The position numbers and the translations under genes were made by a program. Below are positions 33,531 to 44,100 of a stretch of DNA of 64,000 nt, piece after piece. Each line of letters starts with the position of its first letter. The stretch's first letter is position 1. Source of the DNA: Telopea speciosissima (Eukaryota; Streptophyta; Magnoliopsida; Proteales; Proteaceae); the NCBI RefSeq assembly GCF_018873765.1, contig NC_057926.1, positions 57,177,378 through 57,241,377 of the forward strand, in the 5' to 3' direction. The notes under the pieces are model-generated. The model saw only the letters and a list, made by a program, of their open reading frames with translations, did not search any database and was not told the origin of the DNA.

Positions 33531-35166
33531 TTTTTTTTTTTATTATTTAAAATAGAGAGGTAAGAGAGTTGTAAAAAAAAATTTGAGACAACGTTGTGAG
33601 GGATCGCAACCCCTACATGTGCATGGGGCCAATGAGAACACACAAGTTGGCACATTGGGGGGCAGGGTGGTCATTTCACCCCCCTGTCTAGGAAAAATCT
33701 CTAAACCAATAGTACTAAGTTCTGCAACCCACCAAGCAATTCCTTCCGCAAAGAAGAAAGTGGCAGCTCAAATGGTTCTAAACTTTTGTGGGCAAGGTCT
33801 TACGTTTCAGATTTCTACCCAAATGGAATTTGTCATGGCCACATAGATTTTTTAAATAATTAAAATTAAGATAACACATATAGTAGTGGTTGGAATACAC
33901 TAGCCATACATGGACACACATAGGACGTATGCCAATACTGAGCAGATTATATGGTTAAATTAAACTCTAAAATTTGACGTATCGCTAATCCAGACCATCT
34001 CCTCTCTATCAAAATAGGCGTGCATGGACTACACCAGGTGTTCTTCTATATGCACTATACCATGGTGGCTTTTGCCTCTGTTTTTTATCAATGAATTGAA
34101 CTAAGCCAGAAAAGCAGTCCAACAAAGATTGACGTACACATTCAAATGCATTCTTTTTCCCCAAACAAAATAGAAACTAAGTGCACATACATATTCAAAT
34201 GCATTACTGCATTCTCCTTCCACCAAAGGGGGGGGGGTGTGGTGAGAGGGAGGGAGGGAGAAGATATAGTGGACATTCATATCAAAATGCATTCTCCTTC
34301 CATAAATGCTTACATGAAATATGCAAGTAACTTCACTGAAGGTCATTTAACTGAAAGAGATCATCAGCTATTTGTGAAAACCATAAGGGAGGTCAAGAGC
34401 ATTTCAAAGAAGATGAGAAGAGTTATCTGAAGTTCTCAAAAAAAAAAAAAAAAAAAAGTGTCATTCTCCACACCTGAAGCTAATATAGTGGTTGACAGAA
34501 TGACTTAAATGGTCAGTCTCCATCTATCACCCTCTGAGATTTGGACATCAAACAAAAGAGGAACATAGAAGAAAAGCAAACTGATCTTTAGGCTCTTTTC
34601 ATCATTCTTCTTTCCTGTTCAAACCAGTTGAACAAAAACTATAACCAAGGATCATGGAACCCAGAAACTTGTATAGGATCCATAATTTGATTGGTCCAAC
34701 AAAAGAAATTCTGAGCTGAAAAGGGTTCACACAATTGGAAGATCCAAATTATCAGGCTACAGCTCCAAATAAAGCAAACTCATTTAGAAGCAGCTTGATA
34801 TGCTGCCAATCTATGTGCAATCCTCTAGTGGTTAAACGTAAAATTTCTTTCAACTGCATTAAATGGAGATTTGGTTTACATTACATCCAAATTGTACATA
34901 AAAACATAATGTAAATCTTAGGGTATTAATGTATTATCCATACCCCTTCACAAATATCCTTTCCTCTTTTTTTTCTTTTTCCTTTTGCTTTTTGGGTACA
35001 ACTCTTCCATAACAATCACTTATTTACCAGAATAATCAAATTGTTAACAATTACGCCAAGGAAAAGGGGTAGGGTAGAGTGTGTGAGTAAAATCTGAAAG
35101 AGAAGTGAAAGAAAACCTTTACCATGTGACATACATCAGTGAGTTCATAGTAAAAAATCCAGATCA
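33531..35166. other. Intergenic, 3' side of MIA40
   Basis: No gene recognised. It holds an A run (34438-34457), a G-rich stretch (34230-34260) and three loose copies of CATTCAAATGCATTCTCCTTCC between 34138 and 34305. The part next to 35167 is the probable MIA40 3' untranslated region. Confidence 0.45.
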
Positions 35167-38100
35167 TTAAAGCTTGCGTTTTGGTTCTTTGGCCCAGTTT
35201 GGAGGGATGATTTTGTACTCATGGGTATATTCTTCCTCTTTCTTGCTCCCATCTTCATCCAAAACATCCTTCGGAAATGCATCAGGATTTTCTTTGATAC
35301 AGTTCTGCAAAGCGACAAATGGATGAACACAATCGGAACCCTACAAGTCACAATGTGTCAGTCAGTCAACTTGTGCACCAGAGAGACATATGTGCCAAAT
35401 CTACCTCCACCCAATCTAGCAATGCCATACAAGAGGTGCACGTGCAAATGATTAGAACCCACCACTTGATGGACTGAAGTCCGCCAAGGACATTGTGCAG
35501 TCTAATTTGACCTGAAAAATGTTTGTAACCATCTACCTCAAGATTGCCTTGTACTAGCATTTTCTGCCTGGACAAAAATGATTCGACTGATTGGGACACT
35601 GAACATCTAGCCTTTATGCCCCAGTCCATGTGCATTTGTCTTCATATAAAAAGCTGATAAACCAAAAAATCCCTGATCAACATATCCTGTGTGACAAAAC
35701 CATATTTTTGCCAGATGGGACCGGAGTCGATTACAGATTGTAAGAAAAACCTGCTAAGCATCTAGAAACCACGACAGAAGCATCCCACTCTCACCCTCAC
35801 TCCTATATATATAAGGTTTCATGTACGGATGTTCATGGTGCATAGTGCATGGTGCACGGTTGTACTTGAAACCCTTAGATGTGGATAAACCCCTTTTACA
35901 GTACCAAAACCCAACCCCCTGTATACGAGGCTTTTGGTTTCCAAAAGTAGCTGTACACAAAACCCTTCCCCTATATATGTTGTAGAATCCCTTGGTGTAT
36001 GCTTTTTGCTACTGATATTGTTTTGGTGGATGAAACTAAAGCAGGGATAAACACCAAATTGGGATCATGGAGATCAACCTTGGAATCAAAAGGTTTTAAG
36101 ATAAGTAGAGCAAAAACAGAGTATATGGCGTGCAACTTTAGTAACAATAGGATGGATAATGAGGTGCTGAAAATTGATGAGACTTGAGTGAGATACTGCA
36201 GAGTGATTATTTTAGGTATCTGAGCTCAATCATAAATAAAGAAGGATAAATAGAGGATGATGTTACACAGAGATTTAAAATAGAATGGATGAAGTAGAGA
36301 GGTGCGTCCGGAGTATTGTATGATTGATATATTCCTTTAAAATCAAAGAAAAATTTTATAGGAGAGTTGTACAACCGGCAATGATATATGGAGCTGAATG
36401 TTGGGAAATAAAGAAATACCATATAGATAAACTTAGTGTAACTGAGATGAAGATGTTGAGATGGATGTGTGGCAAAACTAGAAAAGATAGAATAAGGAAT
36501 TATCAAATTAGAGTTGATTTAGGAGTATCTCCAATACATGCTAAGCTGCAAGAAAGTCGTCTAAGGTACGGAGAAGTGATTTGATTCAAATTGAAGGAGC
36601 TAAAAGAAGCAGAGGTAGACCTAAAATGACTCTAGGAGAAGTGGTGAGGAAAGACATGCATAACTTAGGCCTTGTAACAAATATGGCTTTGAACAGAGCT
36701 GATTGGAGGAAAAGGACCTTATTTAGTTGGGATAAGGCTGAATTGACTTGACTTGAGTTGAGTTTGACTATCTTGTAGAAATCCATTGGTAGTATTGTCA
36801 ACTTCAATCTCATCAAATATGGTAGAGAGGCAACCATCAAGATGCAGCAACCAGACATCTACAAATTGGTATGTAAAAAAGTACATGCCCAATTAAGGGT
36901 ACCAAAAAGAATCAGCTGGTTTAATAATTGTTACCTTTTCTTCGGCAGTGCTCTTAAGAAAGCAGACAAAAGCCTCTGAAAACTGGTCACCACAAGGACC
37001 TTTCCGCAATTTAGCAACACAAGGACATTCTAGTGCTTTCTCCGCCTTTGCATCAAGGGACTGAAAAGAGAAAATTGAGCCCACTGTGAAAATAAATTAC
37101 ATTTATGCAGAATTACCAAAATATAAAACATTTCAAATAGTGGCTGAACTATTCAAAGAAAACAAACCTCATTCTCATCATCCCCAAATGCTGCTGCTTC
37201 TGCAACAGCGAAACGTAATGATTAATAATATCTTAACCATACTTCTACACTCTTAATAGAGGAAATGGAAGTAATGAGTCAGTATTATATATGCTGTAAC
37301 AGCAAAAGATTAATGGCAGATACATTTTTGAGTCAACTAGAGCTTAGTCATATCGATGCAGGCACGATGCAGAAAAAGGTTTATCTTGGTCAATTATGAT
37401 GTATTCCTGACTTCATGCATGAGAAACAAGAGAGAGACCATGATGTTATGCACTCTGTTGGTGTTTTACATACCTATTATGTTTTAATATGGAAAAATGA
37501 AATGGGTCAGACAGGTTGAGGGGTTTACACAAGCTCAATCCAAAAAAACGAAAGCAGGTTTGGTGGCAATCAATAGAAATTATGTCCAACCCAAACCTCC
37601 TAACACAATGCATGAACTATTTTTCACAATTGAGGGGTTTACACAGAGTTAGTCTTTATTTCTATGAAGGATCCTGTTGAGTGATGTAACCCAAAAGGGT
37701 ATTTTGGGGTTTTTCTCCCAATAGCCGACTTAGTTAGTAGAGTCAACTATGAGGGGGCCTTATTGTAATTCTGTCCATTCTCTCTTTATTACAAATATAA
37801 GGTCTGGGTGATCACATTGATCATTCAATCATTCAGCTTAGCACTGCTGTTAACATGGTATCAGAGCCATTAAATCTGATCTAGGTTTTCAGCTTCTCCT
37901 TCTTCCCTCGTTCGCAACCTCTCATCTCACCTTCTCTTCTTCCTCCTTTGTCCTTCTAAACCTTAACAGGACAGGACTAATGAGGTGATTCTTATGAATC
38001 TAGTTGCTGCCCTATCTCCAACCTTGATGAGATAAAAAATAAAAACATCAAACCGTGCAAGGATCGATTGGAGTGCTTTCCCTCTTCTGTGATTTTTTAT

Positions 38101-41100
38101 TCTTCCTTTTTTGGAGATTGAGTCTACATTAAATATTGAAGATCAAGTCTCCTCTTTTTGAACATCAAGTACTGCTCCTGTGGAAGCATCCATCATTGCT
38201 TGCAAGATTGAAGAACAATTATCGATTTCAGGACTTAGGGTTTTTTTGACTTCATCGATTTCAGCTTTCCCCTTTTCTGATCAAGCTGGTTTTTGGAGGA
38301 GGTCTTCATCACCCTAAAAGAGGATTTTGATCCTATCTGTGGCCTTTTCTACCAAGTTTTTTGGGGGTGATCTGTATATTCTCTTATTTTTGGGTTTTCT
38401 CCTAAAACCCTGACAGATCGATCTCACCCATCCCTCATCAGCAGCATCTAATTTTTGGAGGAGTTTTTCACCTCACCAACAGAAGAACTCAATCCAAGTT
38501 TGAACTGTTTCCAACAGCTGGTTTTGAAGATATTGATTTTCTCCATATTTGAGTCGATCTAGTGTTTTCTTGAGCCCTAATGTCGGACACTTCTACTGTT
38601 ACTTCTTGACTTGATGGGCTGCCACGGAATGAGTATCTTCCTTTTGCTGCCTCAATCAAACTTGATGGCAGTAACTACATGATGTGGTCCAGGTCTACTT
38701 ACTTAACTATTGCTGGTCGTGGTCTTACTGGCCACATCACCGGAACTGCCAAGAAGCCCTCTACAGCTGGTCCTCTTCAGGATCGATGGATTTCAAATGA
38801 CTCCCAAGTCATGTCCTTCTTACTTAACTCTATGCAACCCGACCTTGCCAGTGGTTATTTGCTCTTAGACACTGCTGCTTAGATATGGATTGCTGCGAAG
38901 GAGACTCCTAGTCAGGTTGGAAACGATTCTCTGGTGTATGAACTTCGCAAGAAGTTTCATGAAACCACCCAAAAAGAACTTTCCATCTCCCAGTACTATG
39001 CTGCCCTTCGCAGCTTATGGCAACATCTGGATCACTACACTGATTACCAGCCCACTAATGCAACAGACATTGCTGCCTACCACAAGCATGTTGACAAGAT
39101 TCGAGTGTATGACTTCCTGGCTGGTTTGAATGTTGAATACGATCAGATTCATGCTCAAGTCCTTAGCAGATCTCCTTTTCCTACATTGGAGCAGTTTTAT
39201 GCTCTGGTTCATACTGAAGAAAATAGACGGACTGCCATGCTTCATTCTCCTACCATTGACCGATCTGCCTTGCAAACTGGTTCAGGTTCTACTCCCATAT
39301 CTGATGGGTCTTCTCGCACTGGAGATACCTCTAAGAAGGTCATTAAATGTGCACTGCACTAAAGCCAACTACTGGAAACTTCATGGTAAACCTGCTGACT
39401 TTGAGGCGAAATGTGCTCGTGGGAAGTCCAAGTCCAAGGCTAATCACACTGAAATTGCTGCAGCCCCTTCTACAGACATTGGTCTCACTTCAGATGAACT
39501 TCAAGCTTTCCGTCGCATGTTAAAGGCCTCTCCAGCTTCACCTGCTCCGGCATCTGCACCTGCTGACCCTTTTGGTTCTCACTTTGCTTCAGGTATTCCA
39601 GTCAGTAGTCATTGTGCATCGGTTGTCTCCAGTCCTTGGATTATAGACTTCGGTGCTACTGACCACATGACTGGTTCTTCCCATATTTTTCATCAATATT
39701 CTCCCTCTTCCGGGAAAGATACTGTTTGCGTGGCTAATGGTTCCCTTTCTTCTATATCTAGAAAGGTATCTATTCGCTGCTCTCCTACCCTTACATTATC
39801 CTTTGTCTTGCATGTTCCCTCTTTCTCTACGAATCTTCTTTCAATTAGTAGTCTTACCAAAGATTTAAATTGCAAAATAACTTTTTTCCTTCTCACTGTG
39901 TCATACAGGATCTTGTGAAAGGGATGACGATTTGGGGTGGTAAGGTACATGGTGGTCTCTACTTACTTGACATGGGTCAGACTTCTCTCCCGCCAGCTTC
40001 ATCTCTAGCTCATCAGTTACACTCAACCTTGTCCTGATTTCCATCTATGGCACTGTCGGCTTGGCCATTCTCCTCTTCGAACTTTAGCATTATTTCCTCA
40101 GTTAGTAAAAGATTGTAAAATGGATGAGTTCTTATGTGAGGCTTGTGTTTTAGCCAAACAAACTTGTTCTAGTTATTTCCCTTTGAATAAAAGAAGTGTT
40201 TCCCCTTTTACTCTAGTTCACACTGATGTGTGGGGTCCTGCTCGTCACACATTCATTTCTGGTCATCGATGGTTTGTTACTTTTATTAACTATTATACTT
40301 GTACTACCTGGATATACATGATGTAACACAAGAGTGAAGTTTTACGTTGTTTTCAGCTCTTCCACCGTACGGTTCAGACCCAATTCAATACAACTTTAAA
40401 AATTCTGCGCAGTGACAATGGCAAGGAATACATGGAGGGTCAGTTCCAAACATACTTGGCTGATAATGGGAAACTTCATCAAACCAGCTGTGTCGACACT
40501 CCTACCCAGAATGGAGTGGCTGAAAGAAAAATCGTCATCTCTTGGAAGTTGCTAGGGCCATTATGTTTGCACGGCAGGTTCCTTCTCAGTACTGGAGTAA
40601 TGTTGTATTTACCGCTGCCTACTTGATAAACCGCATGCCTACCCATGTTCTTGATGGTTGTGCACCTACAGACATTCTCCAGGGTTCCTCTTCTTTTGTT
40701 GTTCCACCGAAGATCTTTGGTTGCGTTTGCTATGCTCGTAACCATCACCCTCATGGCAAGCTTGATCCTCGTGGCATTCGGTGTATCTTTTCGGTTACTC
40801 AGCTACTAAAAAAGGATACAAGTGTTATAATCCTCCTACCCGACGTACTTTGGTCACTATGGACATTGTCTTCCACGAATCTCTAGCATATTATTCCCAA
40901 CCACATCTTCAAGAAGAACATGATTCTTTGGGTATTGAAGATGTGTACGCTATACTATCGGTTGCTGTTCAAAGGGAGCCATCTACTCCTCATCCAACCT
41001 CTAGTCCGCTTCTTGTTCAAGGGGAGCAATTGGTTCGAAGGCCTGTGAGTCAGATTCCTGTTGATAAAGTCTATACCCGGACCCCTAAGCATAAGGAGCA

Positions 41101-44100
41101 AGTTGAAACTACCACCACTACTGTACCTCTTCTCCAATCGCAAGACTTTAATCCAGAGCCTGCTACTCCATCTGATAAGGATCCTTCTCTTGAATTACCT
41201 ATTGCTATTCGTAAAGGCATTAGGCCTTGTACCCAACATCCCATCTCCAATGTTGTTTACTATGATCCCTTGTCTTCTTCCTATCGTCCCTTTGTGCCTT
41301 CTCTTTCCTCTGTTTCTATTCCACAGAAGTGGCAGGAGGCATTTGCAGATCCAAAGTGGAAAGCAGCTATGATGGAAGAGATGAAAGCCTTATCCAAAAA
41401 TGAGCCGTGGGAGTTAGTGGTTCTTCCTCCAGGCAAGAGACCAATCGGTAGTAAATGGGTGTTTGTAGTCAAGCAGAAGATGGATGGGTCAGTAGATAGA
41501 TACAAGGCTAGACTTGTGGCCAAGGGGTTTACTCAAACCTATGGGATCGGCTACCAGGAGACTTTTGCTCCAGTTGCAAAGTTCAATACTGTTTGGGTTT
41601 TATTGTCATAAGTTGTCAATCTGGGTTGGGATTTGCAACAGTTGGACGTAAAAAATGCTTTTCTTCATGGGGAGCTTGAAGAGGAAGTTCTGATAAAATT
41701 TTAAAAAAAAAAAATGTGTGGTTAAAATTTAAAGTGGCAGATCTTTAGAATGATTGAAATTGAATAGCAAGGAGATTGAAGACAAGTTGGTGTTGTATAG
41801 TGATGAGACACCAAACTCCTTTATATGAGTGCCAGATCTCGAGATTTGGGCGAGATCTCGGTGGGAAATCTTGGTATACAGACACCTATCTCTTGGTATT
41901 ATGTATGCCAGCAATCAGGACAGACACTTATTTATGCCTAATATCATTTAAGTATATGTTTATAAGATATTATTCATAAATAAGCAAATACCACCCTATT
42001 TCAATCCAATAAAAATAGTTAAAAAATCAAATTCCAAAAGGAAAAAAAGTCAACCCCTAGTTCAAGAACAAAAACTGCATTTTCGGCGGTAAGTGCAATT
42101 TTCAACTTTCTAACGCTGGGGTTTTTCTCAAATCTAAAAATTCCATAAATCTTAATATGGTAAAACATTGCTAAAAACCAAAAGTACGTAAACTATTCAT
42201 TTGTTTTGATGTCCAAAACAATATTTTCATTCTGAATGATTTTGACAGCATATGCGCACATCAAATTAAGTTTGATTGGTACATAACTTCTTCAATATAA
42301 ATCAGACTTAAGCAATCTTGGACTTGTTGGAAAGCTTTCAAAACAAAACTTAAAGTTAACAATGTTTTACCATATTAAGATTTATGGAATTTTAAGCAAT
42401 CTAGGGACTGAATACATTAACATATCACATTTTATGTAACATTTGTTTAAAGATTGATGTATTATACACTTTGACATTTCTAATGCTTATTTAAGTTGTT
42501 TTACATTAATTGAATGTTTAGATTGCTTTCTATTACTAAATTATGTGTAGAGTAGGGTATTTTAGTACGTCGTCGCCTACCAACCTATGGTCCGAAGTGA
42601 AACTCATATTTGGACTTTGTTTTTGCGAAATTTGATTGTGCCATTGTGTTTAAATGGCCTAAAATAGGCTGAATACCAAGTTTCAGACCCAAACTAGGTC
42701 TAAAACCCACCGATTTAAGGCTTCGAATTGGAAAAAAAAAATGCACCAACTCAGCGAGATCTCGACTCGACTCGGTTTTTCCAAGGGTCGAGTTGGTACT
42801 GAGTTCGGAGTTTTAGTACCTTGATGTCAGGCTGCACATTATAATATCTACAGCTTCTTCTTCTTTAAAAGTGTGTCCATCAAACCAAGATCTTCAACAA
42901 TCATCAGAAAGAGAATTCGTTGGAAAAGAACTCTTAGGCTCTTAGCACCTATTTGCAAACACCATACAGGGAAAAAAATCTTAAACAATCGAAGGACATA
43001 GGATTCAATTGAAGTTAAAATCACTCTGAGCCCTATATATTGTTGGATATCTCTCCCTCCTCCCCTCCCCCCCTAGAATTCTGGGGCGTTTTCTTGTTTT
43101 TTCTCCTTTTGGTAATGAATTTTTATTCACCCAAAAAAAAATCACTAAAAATAAAATAGGAATCTAGTAGGAACTGAATCCAGCTCAAGAAAGTGGATGA
43201 AATTATTTATGCTATCGAATGAGGAGAGTGAGGTTAAGGGAGAAACTAGAACCTCATCATCATAAACTCATCAGCAGTATATATCCAAACAAGGCTGATC
43301 ATAACCACCTTCTAGTGCTGCATCTGAGAACAATGTTCAATTTGTTAATTGTTTTTCTTTATTCATTATTCCCATAGCCCAAGTAAAGTGGCACTAAGGT
43401 AATTATAGAGAATTAGTATTCAGATATCTTTCAGCGGGGATTGGAGTATATTTGTGTTAATTTTAAGGATGAAAACATGTGTAAATATATATAGTGAATA
43501 AGGCGATTCATACTGTAAGTAGCACAGTAGTTTTCTTTGCAGGACCCTCTATAAAGTAAGGTGTTTTCCACTATAGAGTCACTATTGGGGCTTCACATAC
43601 TAAGAAAGAAAGAATAAGGAAGATCCATCGGCCTCCCGTCTTCTCAAATGAAGCATCCATTTTGCTGGCCAATAACAAACAATTGTCCAGAAAGTAGTGA
43701 ACATCTATTTTTGAGTCTCCATTATTTTCCACAATTTGGTCTGGGTTGTTAGACAAATGCTGGCCTAGGTAAAGAAGAATCCTCCCCTTCCAGAGGGAAT
43801 GGATTTGGGTGGACATGAACTTTGTAGGAAAGTCTTTTGTGACAAGGTTGGAAAGCTTGCATTTGGAGCGACTATTACGCATATTTGGATGGAATACAAT
43901 CACAGGAAATGGACCTTCAATTCAAGATCCTTTCGTCAGATTTGGGACTCCATTTCCTTTGATGTTACCAAAATAATTTCTGGATCCTCTCCTATTTGTT
44001 TACACTCCCCAAGGAACAGTCATATTATTATCTCCTGGGGCTTTCCCTCCTCCATGCTTTCTCCCCCTCCCCCCCTAGAGGGGAAGTGTTTGTCCTTTAT

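Larger units (their letters stand above)
37675..41703 (+). mobile_element. Copia retrotransposon, 3'-truncated, in MIA40 intron 1
   Basis: 5' LTR 37675-37855, primer binding site 37856-37869, a leader of about 710 bp, then gag-pol from 38580. It is cut off inside the reverse transcriptase at about 41703, just after the conserved region around [16 protein letters not shown], so there is no RNase H and no 3' LTR. It is the same family as the fragments at 1-2770. It lies antisense to MIA40, in an intron. Confidence 0.9.
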
